Shown: positions 1 through 11,559 of the stretch, piece by piece
How the letters are laid out: every line of letters starts with the position of its first letter
How positions within the stretch are numbered: the stretch's first letter is position 1
DNA from: Nageia nagi
Taxonomy: Eukaryota > Pinophyta
Assembly: GCA_050084985.1 (NCBI GenBank)
Contig: JBITNC010000001.1
Coordinates: 162,936,001-163,000,000, forward strand
Direction: 5' to 3'
DNA length: 64,000 bases
Program-made: the position numbers and the translations under genes
Notes under the pieces: generated by a model
Databases searched by the model: none
Told to the model about the DNA's origin: nothing
What the model saw: the letters and a program-made list of their open reading frames with translations, nothing else

Positions 1-1360
1 TATCCTTTTTATGTATATTGTAATTTGGCTAATATCCTTTTTATGTATATGTCTCTATGTCATGACAATATTTTATGTTCGCCCTCGAAGAAATATATAA
101 GGAAACTTACAAATTACCGCTTATCTAAATACTCTTCAATCTTTAAAAATTATTAAAATATCATTATAAATAAATTTATGAAATTATCAAAATATTTTTT
201 AATCTTTAAGACTTACTAAAATATTTTTATATGTTCATGAAAATTAACAAAATACTTTTAAAATTTATAAATTAAAAAATATAATATATTTTAATATTTT
301 TTGTTAGAGTTTACTTGATACAGGCCACTATGAACTCTTAAGCTTAGAGCTACGATTGAAGGGCATCCATGTCATTAAAATCCATTGAGGGCACGATTCT
401 TGCCTCATCTGCATCTACTATCAACTCGATAGGATTTTAGGTATGTTTCAACTTTTAAAGGCAAAGAGTTTTGAACTTGGGCCTCTTGTATCCGAGAGTT
501 TTGAACTACCCACCTCTCCAACTCCCCTATTTGTCAATTCATATTTTAATAATTTTATAAAAAATAAAATAATAAAAAAAAATTAAAGCCTTCAATACTT
601 CATTTAATTCGTTTAATTTTTTAATATAAATTTTTATCAATTTTTTTAACTACATGAAATCATAATGAGTAGAACATAAAAAAAAATTAATATGATTAAA
701 TGATCCAAAAAATTTATAAAATATTTTTTAAATGAAATAAATATTCTTATATGAATTGGAAAAATTGGAAAGTGTGTTATTGTTTAAATAATTAATAAAT
801 AAAATATTTTTTAAATTATTATTCTTTAAAGAAATGTATATTAATATGATATGATGGTTTTTTAGATTCAATTGATATGTAAGATATGAATTTTAGAAAG
901 AATTTTTATTACAATAAATTAAAAGTATTCAATTTTCTAAATAATAAATAAATAGAATGAAATATTGCAATCATTATTTTATTTTTCATAAAAATATTAA
1001 AATATTTTTTATTTTTTAATTTATAAAATTTTAAGGTATTTTGATAATTTTAAAGTATTTTGGTAATTTTTAAAGATTGAAAAATATTTTAATAATTTTA
1101 TAAATTTATAAAATATTTTGATATTTTCAAAAACTTACAAAGGTATTTTGAAAACTTTCCCAATATATAAACTAATAAATCCATACTGAAATATAAAAAC
1201 TGAAACTCATGTCCCTATGTTGCTTCTTCCACCACTTGGCAACCCATCAAAAAAGGCGTATCAATCTACCATTAGGAGGGTAGATTCCAATTCAGTGTTA
1301 AGAAATGAAGTTTGAATATATTGGGAGTTATCTATACTACAACAAAATCGACCTCCCCCC
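1..1360. other. AT-rich intergenic DNA
   Basis: No gene is visible. The stretch is dominated by A/T runs with many stops in all frames. Only 300-540 is less AT-biased, and it has no readable domain on either strand. Confidence 0.6.
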
Positions 1361-1439
1361 GTACCCCTGACATCATTAGAAAAAAGAACCTTCACAAGCA
1401 ACCCGATGGTAGGGTCCATCATTTGTTGTCGCTAGGGGG

Positions 1440-2210
1440 TCTATAAATGCCAGGCATTATTCATGGTAGTAAATGCCAAGCATGTTTTTCGAGACATAAA
1501 TGCCAAGTGTATTCTTAGCTGTAAATGCTAGACGTTTACCACACACCCCATGCCCCCCAAACCTTCTTGGTTGTTGTTGTAAACACCAAACGTGTTTACA
1601 TGTTAAGCGCTTGGTGTTTACTACATCTTCTCTCTCCTACCAAGATTTCAAAAATAGCACATGTACGCATTTCATTTCATTGGTTACATGCCTAATGTTT
1701 ACTATTGAGTAGTAAACACCTCACATTTACAACTTGGGACAGCCTACCTCCATTGCTAACGGTCTCACACATGCACATTAATTATCATTCATTAGTAATC
1801 ACCAGGCATTTATTGCATTTTCTCTATTGCTTAGTCTTTACTGCATAGTAAATGTTTGGCATTTACTACTTTTTTTCTCATCTGTTGATATTTCAAATAT
1901 TTTACACGCGTAATTAATTATCTTGGTTACATGCCTAACATTTACTATCGAATAGTAAACACTAAGCGTTTACCACTTGTCCTCTCTCACCTCGATTTCC
2001 AACGATCCCACACGTGTGCATTAATTCACTTTGTAGTACGCTTGGTGTTTAATTCGTAGTAATCACCAAGCGTTTATTATATTTTCTCTATCACCAAACA
2101 TTTACCACTTTTTTATCTCTCCTCATGCGATGGTGACAAGTGTCTTTGCCGATTATGACAAGTGTCCAATTGACATTTATGGTCAAAGTAAATGCCTGGC
2201 ATTGATTACA
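1440..2210. repeat. Degenerate array of short palindromic motifs
   Basis: A 15-20 base motif of the form TAAATGCCAGGCATTTA or TAAACACCAAGCGTTTA recurs at least a dozen times in both orientations at irregular spacing. Examples are near 1444, 1469, 1580, 1847, 1945, 2065 and 2188. Several copies are nearly perfect palindromes; the one at 1847-1867 has 8-base arms (AGTAAATG / CATTTACT) around a 5-base centre. The array has no coding potential. It could be a decayed minisatellite or the subterminal repeats of a transposon. Confidence 0.6.
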
Positions 2211-2214
2211 AACA

Positions 2215-2400
2215 TAACAAAATATTTAATCAAAACCCTAGCATTTCAAAAATTATTTAATCAAAATCCTAGCACTTGAAAACCTTAACATTTCGTAAAA
2301 TGTTTACTGGAAATCTTAGCATTTTGAAACCCTAGCATTTCAAAAAATATTTACTAAAAACCCTAGCATTTTGAAATATCATTTCGAAATCCTAATACAG
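2215..2400 (+). repeat. Short tandem-like repeat with CCCTAGCATTT core
   Basis: The phrase 'aaccctagcatttcaaaa' with the follower 'atttaatca' or 'atttactaaaa' recurs about six times in 185 bases with substitutions. It abuts the palindromic array and may belong to the same decayed repeat. Confidence 0.5.
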
Positions 2401-3498
2401 GGAAATCTCTCATTGTTCATCTCCAAATATGAAATCTTTGGTTTGTTGATACTTAATCTAAATATGTTTATATACAATTTGTTTGTAAGGTTGATTCTAG
2501 GTCTTTTAGTAGTGTTGGACAATTTCAATATTGCAAGAGGTTTTTAGAGAGTAGTTTTGTTGAATGCCTCATCTTGCATCATCATTGGTTTTAGTGGGTA
2601 CATAGTGTATGATAACCGAAATGAGTTGAAATCAAATGGAGGCTGAATATTTCACTTTTGATTAGTAGTTCAGCAATTTACTTTCTTCTTATGTTTTGGA
2701 TTCATTAAGTTCAAGAAGCTTGAATATTTTTCATCACTATAATGCATGTTGTCAACCTTGTCATTTTAGGAGTGTTTTTGTGGGAGTTTTAGATTCCCAA
2801 ACCCAAAAGTTCAAATTTATTTTTGAGGAAGTTTTAAATAAAAATATGAGTTATCTTCCCGAATGTGAATGCCAATTTCTTGCTAGACCATTCTTCGTCA
2901 AGCATTATTCCTAGTTTGAGGGAATATTTGTAAAGGTTGCAGAGTTTGGATGTACATGTGAAAATTGCATCTATTTATTATCCATATATTATGCAAAATT
3001 TGCATCAACATTTAAATACTACCTTCACCTCACTTGACAATTTCTCAACTCCAAATTTGAACAATAATTTTTAATAGTTAAATATACAAAACATGGTTTA
3101 ATTCTACCTAAACAATTCTTGGTATTTTATCCATAGATAGTGTAAAATATGCATCAACCTTTAAACAAATTACTACATACGATTTGGGCTTAGATGGTCG
3201 ATGCACAAATAGACATAAGATAATACAATGATTGTAAATGAAATAATTGCAAGAAATGATAAAGGCAATAGAAAAGTATAATTAAGAGTTGCTCTAACAA
3301 AGTACAAAGTTACTTGTATGCCCTTCTCCAATATTTATTGTTCATCGAGTATTTTCTATTCCCCTCAAGTATTTCTTCTTTCATTTTTACAATTCTTGCA
3401 CCTTCTTCTTTGGCTCTTCATGCTACAATTGTATAGGATTTCTAAAACTATGCACTATGTAACTGTGCAAGACTCTTTAGATTTTGAATTACTTTGCA
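2400..3498. other. Intergenic, no recognised gene
   Basis: Two plus-strand open stretches of about 72 codons (2696-2914 and 3318-3536) show no domain, no splice support and no homologous motif I recognise. I see nothing else here. Confidence 0.4.
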
Positions 3499-3790
3499 TC
3501 ACCAATAATCTCCACGAGAACATTCTCCTTGTTTGAAATGAAGGAATCAATTTTCATCCCTCAAAATAATGTCCCTTGCAAAAATATTACATATAAATTT
3601 GGTTATTGTATGACAATCAACACATGCTTGAATATTCTTCAAAACTCTAATAACAGTTCCAAGAGGAATCTTTTAAAACCTGAATGCAATTGACAACACA
3701 TACCTTTTTTTATCTTGTTTCTTCCATTCCATATCTAATGTCATATCAAAATACAAGTATGTGGCATCCTTGAGGCAAACATAAAAACTT
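3499..3790 (-). pseudogene. PPR protein C-terminal DYW-domain remnant
   Basis: DYW domains end plant PPR proteins that edit cytidines in organelle RNA. Read on minus, this piece gives the end of such a domain. A KDATYLYFDM...EWKKQDKK stretch matches the usual 'GYVPDT..VLHDVEEEQK' region. It is followed by SIAFRF-stop-KIPLGTVIRVLKNIQ, the zinc-binding ACVDCHT motif, ARDIILRDEN-stop-FLHF, and finally RGDYW with a stop directly after it (3499-3501). The family-defining CxxCH and terminal DYW are kept. The HSEKLA segment, including the catalytic glutamate, is deleted, and two in-frame stops interrupt the frame. No upstream PPR repeats are visible. This is a dead 3' fragment. Confidence 0.8.
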
Positions 3791-3846
3791 TTTCCTAAAC
3801 AATATTTGAAAAAAATAGTATATATATATATATTCATATTCAAAAA

Positions 3847-4356
3847 TCAATTCTTACCAACTTCATCATGCATGACTTTATTGTCTCCTTTTACCCTTAT
3901 TTCAATCCCCTTTTCTCCCTTTGATGTTGAAAATCCAAAGGGTTCTTGATTAACTGACTCTGCACTTTCAACAATCATTTCATCTTAACCAATTAATAAA
4001 TAAATAATAATATAATATTAATTTATTCATAAATAAAAATAAATAAATCATTAAAAAATATTACCATGTGGAGTGGTTGGACGGTGTGGTCTACTGCTTA
4101 TGGTAGCTTTAGGTTTAGAGGAAGTTCCAATACCCATTTCTTGCTCTATTTCTTTAGATGTAAATATTCTCTTCATAATTTTAAACATTGCTCGCTCTAA
4201 CTCTCCCTAAAAAATGTTATTTGCCTTGTAAAATCAAATCATTAATTAAAGTTTATTGATATTACATTAATAAATATTTATACTTACTAGTGCTTTTTTG
4301 TCCTCTATAGGATCATATGGTAATCGATCATTTCCATATCTTTTCTTTCTCGTCAT
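3847..4356 (-). CDS. Possible small three-exon ORF, unknown function
   Basis: A 115-codon reading can be built on minus from three exons: 4356-4288, 4206-4065 and 3983-3847. The protein starts MTRKKRYGNDRLPYDP and ends HDEVGKN. Exon 1 ends at a good donor (GTAAGTAT), exon 2 follows TTTTTTAG, exon 2 ends at GTAATA, and exon 3 follows GGTTAAG. The frame is kept at both joins, and each join is only a one-in-three chance event. The product is hydrophilic with no domain I recognise. It lies just upstream of the DYW remnant on the same strand, so it could be a decayed upstream part of that locus or an unrelated gene. The splice calls are inference from consensus only. Confidence 0.25.
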
Positions 4357-4439
4357 GATGATCACTAAATAAAGGTAATTAAAAATTTAATATAATCAAT
4401 AAAAAAACTTCATGTCATAAATAAATAAAAAATTAAGCT

Positions 4440-5045
4440 TAATGTCATAATTAAAAAAAAAAAAAAAAAGCCTAATGTCATAAATTAAAAAATAATTAAA
4501 CCTAATATCATTATTTTTAAAAAAATTAAACCTAATGTTTTCATGATGACATTCATTTTCATCGCTTTCAACTTGGTAGGAGAATGTCTTTGGCCAAAAC
4601 TAAGAAGGTACACCATGTTCAAGGCTATATAGAAAACCCCATTGGATATGCTTCAAAGGAGGGACAAAGAGAAAGTTATTGGAAGATTATAAGGCATGAA
4701 AGATTATAATGCTTATGCCAGATGTTGAGATTATATACATGCAACTTTTCAATTTAGGATTCATAAATTTTTCTAGAAGACAATAGTGGATAAGGTTGTT
4801 TTTTTGGGTGGTGGTTATTGTTGGTAGGAATATAGAAGAAGACTCATGTTGGTAAGAAGATTTAGTATTTAGTACATGAATTTCTAATGTAGCTATTTGT
4901 ATTCTAAAATTTATATTTAAAAGATAATTTCTTTTACATCTGCATGTTATAAATTTTGTAAGAGTTTTGATGGAATATCTTCTCAATTTGAGTATTGAGC
5001 TATTTGGTTATAATAGGCATAAAGTATTGTATAATTTTATGTGAT
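4440..5045. other. Intergenic with poly-A/simple runs
   Basis: An A-run of about 18 lies near 4451-4468. A minus-strand open stretch of 99 codons (4687-4986) has no recognisable domain and no similarity that I can see. Nothing else is supported. Confidence 0.4.
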
Positions 5046-5050
5046 CATTT
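5046..5050. other. Left target-site duplication (CATTT) of copia element 1
   Basis: CATTT directly precedes the left LTR and is repeated exactly at 13466-13470 after the right LTR. Confidence 0.9.
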
Positions 5051-5552
5051 TGTTGGAATGTATAATGCATTATTGTAAAGGTTTTGTAATAATCCTCTTT
5101 GTAAATTCACTGATACTTAAAGGTATCATTAGATATCTTAAGTATTTAAGTGAATATGATAATGTAATTTGTCCTGCATTCCATGTCATGAGCATGCCCC
5201 TTAGTTAAAAGGGAGTTGCATGTCATACCTTTGTACATTGGGTAAAAGGGTGATTCAAAGAGAGATTTTGGCCTATGAATAGAAGGCTTCCTCTTTGTGA
5301 TCATACACCAATTTGAGGAGTAAAGTTATGCTATAGGATAGTGTTTAGGAGATAAGATTAAGAGAATTATAAGAGATTCATGTTTGTGAATGAAGTGAGA
5401 TCTAGTTAGTGGATGTACTCATAGTTGGAGGAACCACTTAACATCTTGAGTTATCTTTGTGAGATTGTCTTATTTGAGTAATTTAGATGTAGATTGAACT
5501 TTAATGAGATATTGGTAATTAAGGGTTGTTTATGTTATAGTTCAATCCTTCA
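5051..5552 (+). repeat. 5' LTR of copia element 1
   Basis: This 502-bp LTR has TG...CA ends and aligns along its whole length with 12963-13465. The segment 'tttggcctatgaatagaag' near 5264 is a weak TATA-like region, so the transcript start probably lies in the second half. Confidence 0.95.
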
Positions 5553-5553
5553 A

Positions 5554-5571
5554 ATTGGTATTAGAGCTCCT
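5554..5571 (+). other. Primer binding site of copia element 1
   Basis: ATTGGTATTAGAGCTCC begins two bases after the LTR. It is one change away from the usual TGGTATCAGAGC copia primer site, complementary to the 3' end of initiator tRNA-Met. Confidence 0.85.
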
Positions 5572-5893
5572 TGGAGGCTCCTCTTCACATCCTCGAAATC
5601 TACACATCTTGGAGGCTTCATCTTTCTTCATCCTTATAAGGTAAAATCTTTGAAGGTATAACCTCTTACTCACTCTCCTCCATTACTTATTACTAACATA
5701 TTTAGTGAAATATGTTAGTTTAATTTATTACAACATTTGCTTAAAAATAGCAACAAATGAAGCAACTTATTTTTAGACTAACATATTTTGTATAATGTGT
5801 TGGTTCATCATTTTTTTACTCAAATATATATATAAACATGCAATATTTTGTTTATGCTAATATTCTTGTTGCAATTTGTTACAAAAGTTGCTT

Positions 5894-5924
<31 letters not shown>

Positions 5925-8360
5925 TTATATATCTTTTATGAAAAATATTTGTTATTTCTACCTTATAAAGCAATTTTAGCTTTATATATATATATATATA
6001 TATATCAAAGTCTTTTTCAAAAGTTCTCTTTCATTTTTTTGGAACAATAATTTCTTTTGAATCAATATACATATTTAATTCTTTTTTTCAAAAGAGGGAG
6101 GGTTCCAAGCCAGCTGGGTGGTTCCCTCACCCACTTGGTCTTTTGTATCCATTATGGCCCTCTCTCTCCCAACCTCACGACCCTTGCATCTAAGCCCCCA
6201 ACCCCCCTCTTGTGCATAGCTTTTGAGCACTCATTTTGCCCTCATTTCATCATCGTGCAAGTCTTAGATGCCATGACCTCCTCTAGCTATGACTTATTCT
6301 CAAATAGTTGCAACCTTTTTTTATTGTATTATTTTCCCTATGCCTGGTTTCTTCTGGTTGTAAACCCTCTGGATTATTCTCCTCCTCTCTTTATGTGTTT
6401 CTCCTCTATTTGCAAAGTAATTTTATTACTACTCTTGTCTCCCTTACAGACCCCTTCTCTCCAATCTACAACTCGTTCTTGCTTGACCCTTAATAACGCA
6501 CTCACGGACCCTTTCCTTTACCCTTTGCACATTTCTCCATTTCTCTTTTGGTGCACTCTCACTCTGCATATTCCTTTCCTCTCCCCTTGTGACCTTTGTA
6601 CTCCCCCCTTTCCTCTCACTGAAATCCTTTTCTAAATTAACCCCTTCTAAAATTCAACAAACCACAAAGAGAATTCTTTTAATGCACCTGAATAAGTTGG
6701 TACTTTTTTATGGTTGCTTGTTGTTCTTTATATAAAATCATGATGATTTGTCTAACTTGGAGTACTTATACAAAATTCTACATTAATGGATAAATTTAAA
6801 ATCTTTGAGTACACGCCTTCCTTCAAAAATTAAGGCATTGTAATGATGTATGAACATGTCCATCATGAATTTCATTTAAAGTTGCTATAAAGTAAGTAGA
6901 TAGACAAAAATGCATTAATGATTGAGTAAGATATCATCATTTTCTTAAGTGCATTTTTTTAAACATGTGGTGAGTTCTCTAAAGAATTTTTTTAAATTGG
7001 TAAATTTCTTGCATCTTAAAAGGCTAAATCCTTTATTGGATAACATAGTTTTATCAGGGATATTTTTTGTCTTAGTCCAAAAATGTCTTTTACTGCAATT
7101 TTTTTTACCACTTATTTCAATAAAGATACTAGTACAAAATTTAGGTAACCTAATTTTTGGCATCTATTGAATGAAGGGCATCTTAAATCTTTTTTTAAGT
7201 AAACAAGGAGGAATTTTATACTTACTTTTTTTTGCAAAGTTAACTTATGCAAATTAATAGATAAGTTAAATAATGCATTTATATTGCAAAGTGATAGATA
7301 GACTTATGCAAATTAAGGAAATAATGCATGTTTATCTCTTAAGTGTTTACTTTAAAAGTATTTATGAATGGACTAGTTCTTGTGTAGGAATGATGCATGT
7401 GTAGGAAATAATGCATGCTTACTTAAATTTTAAGCTATGGATATGATGCATGCTTATTAATCTCTTTAAGTTAAATAATGCATGCTTACTTAATTTTTTT
7501 TAATTATGGGATTGATGCATGCTAAGTACCTTCTTATACAAAGTTAATGGACTTGTGCAAAATAAGGATTTATGTAAAGATATCATTTAAGGGTTGGTAA
7601 ACAAAACCCATTGGACTCTTAAATTTGAAATTGCAAATGGATGATATTTTATTTATGCACTTTACTTAATGTTTCGCATTTTTGCTTCATTTACTTATGC
7701 AAAAATCGTAAACATTGATTGAACAACCCCCTAAAATGAACACATTCATAAGTACATTCTACAACATGACTTGTTTGGGGAGCCATGAGGTGAGGATAAG
7801 TAGACTGGAGCCTTTAAGTCCAATGATCTAAATGGTGAAAAGTATGTGCTTATCAATGCTCTTAATTCCTTTGTTGGTCTGGATATAACTCCAATAGGTG
7901 GATAGGCATGTGTGTAGTGATACCACATATTTGCATGTCCATTCAAGGATTATCCTGATAACCTAAGAGAATAACTTAAAACCTAATCAAAATTAATAAT
8001 TTGATTGATCAAATAAATCATAACCTTAGAAAATAGTAGGTACTCCTCCTTGTGAGAGTATATTACTACCCAAGGCAAACTGGTTAAGGATTGGTAATAC
8101 CTAGGCTCCACATTACGAGCATCTAGGTGAAGGCCTAATTTTAGATAAGAAAATAAGCCTCAACAATGTCACTCTACATCTACAGTTCTTGGTATTTGGG
8201 TACATGGGATGTATTATTGAGTTGTAAATATTTTCTCTTGTGAAATAAATCAAGCATGTTCTTGTTAAATTTAATATATATTATTTACTTGTATTAAAAC
8301 TTAACATGTAATGTTATTTTTTGAACCACATGCTTATTATTTATTCACATTATTTTATAG
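5572..8360 (+). other. Long non-coding leader of copia element 1
   Basis: The 2.8-kb leader before gag holds (TA)n microsatellites at about 5897-5922 and 5983-6005 and a pyrimidine-rich block at 6100-6650. A run of motifs containing ATGCATGC (about 7270-7530) follows. The 3' part (7740-8360) is conserved in the minus-strand relative at 38150-38790. An apparent 192-codon frame at 6057-6635 is low-complexity C/T-rich sequence and not a convincing gene. Confidence 0.7.
5897..6005. repeat. Two (TA)n microsatellites
   Basis: Alternating TA runs lie at about 5897-5922 and 5983-6005, inside the leader of copia element 1. Confidence 0.9.
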
Positions 8361-8365
8361 CAAAT

Positions 8366-9240
8366 AGGAGATACCTTTTTATCTAAACACCTTCTTAACA
8401 ATTCCAAATTTGGTATTTTGAAACCTCAGATGAGAGCTGAATTGCAAGTAAGAAAGCTTTGGATGACAATGAATGAGAACCTTATTGCTCTTACAGATGA
8501 AAAGACACTTGAGAAATACAACATAAAGAATGAGTTAGCAACCTCCATGATTTTTTATGCAATATTAGATGATGTGCTCCTTATGATTTCAACCTCAACC
8601 TCAAGAAAGGAAGATTGGGATAAACTTAAAAAGATTTACCTTGGATTTAATTTTTTTAGAAGGTTTACTATCTTTCAAAAATTACTTCAATCTCGTCAAG
8701 GGGAAGATGAAAATGTTGCCATCTACTTGAACAAAATCATTGACCTTAGGACCCAACTTGTTGCTTATGGGTGCAATTGGATCAATGATGAGTTCATAGT
8801 CTTCATCATTTTCTAAAGTTTTTTTTCAAATTTTGGTAACTTTATAACAATAATTGAGACTAAGCTTGATGATGAAGAAGAAGTCTTCTCCCTTGAGAAT
8901 CTTTTTAAGTTTTTTTTGAAGCATGAGAAAACTCTTAACAAAAAGGTGATTTCTTCTTCAAAGGATAATAATGTTGCTCTAGGAGCAACCAAAACTCCTT
9001 TTAAGAAAAAGTTCAATCATCATAAGAAATCTTATCCTTCTTCTTCTAAAAGATGTGAAAAAAAAAGGTAATCATGGTAATAGTGGTAATCACGGTAACA
9101 ACGATAACAATAACTACTACAAGTAAAAAGATGGAAAAGATCAGGTAAGCAAACCAAATCTTAAGGCAAAGTTTGATAGAAATTGTAACTTTTATGACAT
9201 CCTTAATCACAAAAAAAATTGATTGCTATAAAAAAAATAA
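8366..9240 (+). pseudogene. Copia gag remnant
   Basis: Gag packages the element RNA. The reading begins IGDTFLSKHLLNNS, which matches the relative's start MGESFLPKHILDGSNY at 38127 on minus. It continues as a UBN2-type gag (RKLWMTMNENL, then EDWDKLKKIYLG..RFTIFQKLLQSR) open to 8816. After a frameshift it passes into a lysine- and asparagine-rich tail and a broken zinc knuckle near 9180-9230 (CNFYDILNHKKN), in which the CX2CX4HX4C pattern is lost. Several stops make it non-functional. Confidence 0.85.
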
Positions 9241-9319
9241 GAAAAGAACAAGAGAATGAAAATGTAAAGAACTTCAAAGGGAAGAAGAATATAAAAGTTA
9301 GATTTACTACTATGCTCTA

Positions 9320-9740
9320 CTCCATGTCTCATACCTTTTCAACTGATTGAATTGTTGATTCTAGTTGTACTAATCACCTATGCTTTGAAAAAGATAAGTT
9401 TGAAAATTTTCACAAGTATAAGAAAGATGCAGTTGTGATAGGTGATAATTCTATCCTTGAAGTCTAAGGCATTGGGAGTATGTTGATTCATGAGAAGGTT
9501 CTTGAAAATGTGCTCTATATTCCTAAGCTTAAGATGAACCTTCTCTCCATGATTCAAGTTGCAAAAAAAGGGTACTTCTTTGAGTTTGAATCTCAATCTT
9601 GATGCATTAAAAAAGAACTTACCACATTGGTTAAAGGGCCAATGAAAGATTATCTTTATATTATAGATCAAGTTCCAACAAAGATGTGTCTTGCTATGAA
9701 TGTGTGTTCTAGAGGTGATATTTAGCACCAATAATTAAGG
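9320..9740 (+). pseudogene. Copia protease and pre-integrase remnant
   Basis: An IVDSSCTNHLC motif at about 9345-9380 is the copia aspartic protease active-site region (normally VDSGCTNH), with Gly changed to Ser. Downstream are NVLYIPKLKMNLLS and a pre-integrase segment ending near 9740. The GAG-pre-integrase 'LWH.RLGHLN' motif survives as HLNHKS. Stops at 9465, 9600 and 9723 break the frame. Confidence 0.85.
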
Positions 9741-10559
9741 CACCTTAACCATAAGAGTATTCAATTCATGAAAGACCAAAAACTTGTGAAATGTTTGCCT
9801 TCATTTTCACCTTCAGTTGGTCTATATGAAAAGTGCATCCTTGGTAAGATGAATAGATAAAGGTTCAAAAAAGATAAAACAACAAGAGCATCTCAACCTC
9901 TTCAACTTGTGCATACAGATTTGATGGGTCTGTTTCAAACTAAGTCATTTGAGGGAGCATCTTATGTCTTAACCTTCATCAATGAGTTCAATAGGATGAA
10001 TTTTGGCTATCTATTTGAGCACAAGGATAAAACCTTTGAGAGTTTCAAGAATTTTAAAGCTTTAATTGAAAATCAAACTAACCTTAAAATTAAGATGTTA
10101 AGATCAAATAATGAGGTAGAATATAATAGCAATGAATTCAATGCCTATTATGCTAAGTTTGGAATTAAGATTTAGTTTACAATTCTATAGACTCTTCAGC
10201 AAAATGATGTTGCTAAAAAGAAAAATAAAATAATTATAGAGATGGCTAGATGCATGTTGGGTAATCTTCTTAGTTTCTTATGGGGTGAAGTAGTGAGTAT
10301 TGTTATTTACACTTTGAATAGGTGTCCCATAAAACTTATTCAAGGTAAAACTCCTTTTAAGACATGGATAGAAAGAAAACCTAATATTTCTCACCTTAAG
10401 GTGTTTGGTTATGAAGCATTCTCTTACATTATTTCTAAGAAAAATAAAAAGTTAAATAAAAGAGCTAAAAAATACATCTTTTTGAGTTATGATAGTCAGC
10501 ATAAAGGCTACAAGCTCTACTCTCCATCCTACAAAGGAGTTTTTGTTCTAAGGATGTAA
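9741..10559 (+). pseudogene. Copia integrase remnant
   Basis: Integrase inserts the cDNA into chromosomes. Visible are the second half of the zinc-binding domain (YEKCILGKMN), the first catalytic aspartate in LVHTDLMG (about 9909), and MLRSNNEVEYNSNEFN. In the last motif the second catalytic Asp (normally RSDNGGEY) is Asn. Then come QQNDVAKKKN (normally QQNGVAERKN; the catalytic Glu is Lys) and the C-terminal NISHLKVFGYEAFSY region (to 10559). With two of three catalytic residues changed and in-frame stops, this is dead. Confidence 0.88.
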
Positions 10560-10739
10560 AGTTCAATAAACTTTCCAAAGAATCTACTTCTAATGAAGAT
10601 GTTGATGTTTCAGATGTCTCATTAATTACACCTAGCTAGTTGGATATTGATGTAGATAAGTCATCTCAAGAGCAAAATTCTCCAACACAAAAGGTAATAA
10701 AGAGCATGACCTTGAAAAAATATTTATTTACCAAAATTG

Positions 10740-11460
10740 ACAATAATAATGAGCCCTCATCTTTCAAATAAGCTTCAAAGCTTGAGTGTTGGATGGAAGC
10801 CATGAAAGTAGAGTATGAGGCTCTTATAAAAAATGAAACTTGGGACTTGGTTTCTTATCCTAATGAGAAAAATATGATTGGTAATAAGTAGATTTACAAG
10901 GTTAAGTTTAATTCAGTTGAAGATATTGAAAAATATAAGGCAAGGTTAGTAGCCAAAGGTTTTGCTAAAAAATATGGTGTTGATTATGAGAAAACCTTTG
11001 CTCCGATGGCAAAGATACCTACTATGAGAATTATCCTTTCTCTTTCTGCAACTCAAGGATGGAAATTTTTTCAACTTAACATCAAAAGTGCATTTTTCAA
11101 TGGTGATTTGGATATAAAAATATTCATTAATCAACCAGAAGGGTTTATTATGAAACGAAGAGTTTTTTATATGCAAGCTAAAAAAGTCATTATATGGACT
11201 CCAACAAGCACCTAGATTCTAGTACCATTAGATTCTTCAAGTGCTTCTCTAACTCCTATTTATATGTGCTCAATTAGGAAAAAGATGTGGTCTTAATTCT
11301 CCTTTATGTGGATGATCTTTTGATTACTGGGAATAATGATGAAATCATTTAAGAGTGCATATCCAAACTTAAGATAATATTTGAAATGAATGATCTTGGT
11401 CTCTTGCACTACTACCTTGCAATGTAAGTATACTAATACAAGGATTGCACTTATTTTAGT
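10740..11460 (+). pseudogene. Copia reverse transcriptase remnant
   Basis: RT motifs are readable in order: WMEAMKVEYEALIKNETWDLV (normally W..AM..E), ARLVAKGFAKKYGVDYEKTFAP, QLNIKSAFFNGDL (the catalytic Asp of QLDVKSAFLNG is Asn), INQPEGFI, and LLYVDDLLITG. YVDD lies at 11305-11316. Stops and shifts lie near 10768, 10889 and 11213. The order and motifs are diagnostic of Ty1/copia. Confidence 0.9.
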
Positions 11461-11559
11461 CAATCTAAGTATATATCAAACATCTTGCAGAAGTTTAGAA
11501 TGGAAGAGTTTAGATATATCGTAATTCCAATCTCTCTTAGAATCACTTTTCTTTTTGCT

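Noticed and set aside
440-540. A tRNA- or SINE-like B-box string ('ttgaacttgggcctcttg')
   Set aside because: No A-box at proper spacing, no cloverleaf and no poly-A tail or duplicated target found.
6057-6635. 192-codon plus-strand open frame
   Set aside because: It is pyrimidine-rich low-complexity sequence inside the copia leader; the peptide is rich in L, S, P and F without a domain. The equivalent region of copia element 2 is non-coding too.
7746-7946. Minus-strand frame in the copia leader
   Set aside because: No domain; lies in conserved non-coding leader sequence and is not open in the relative.
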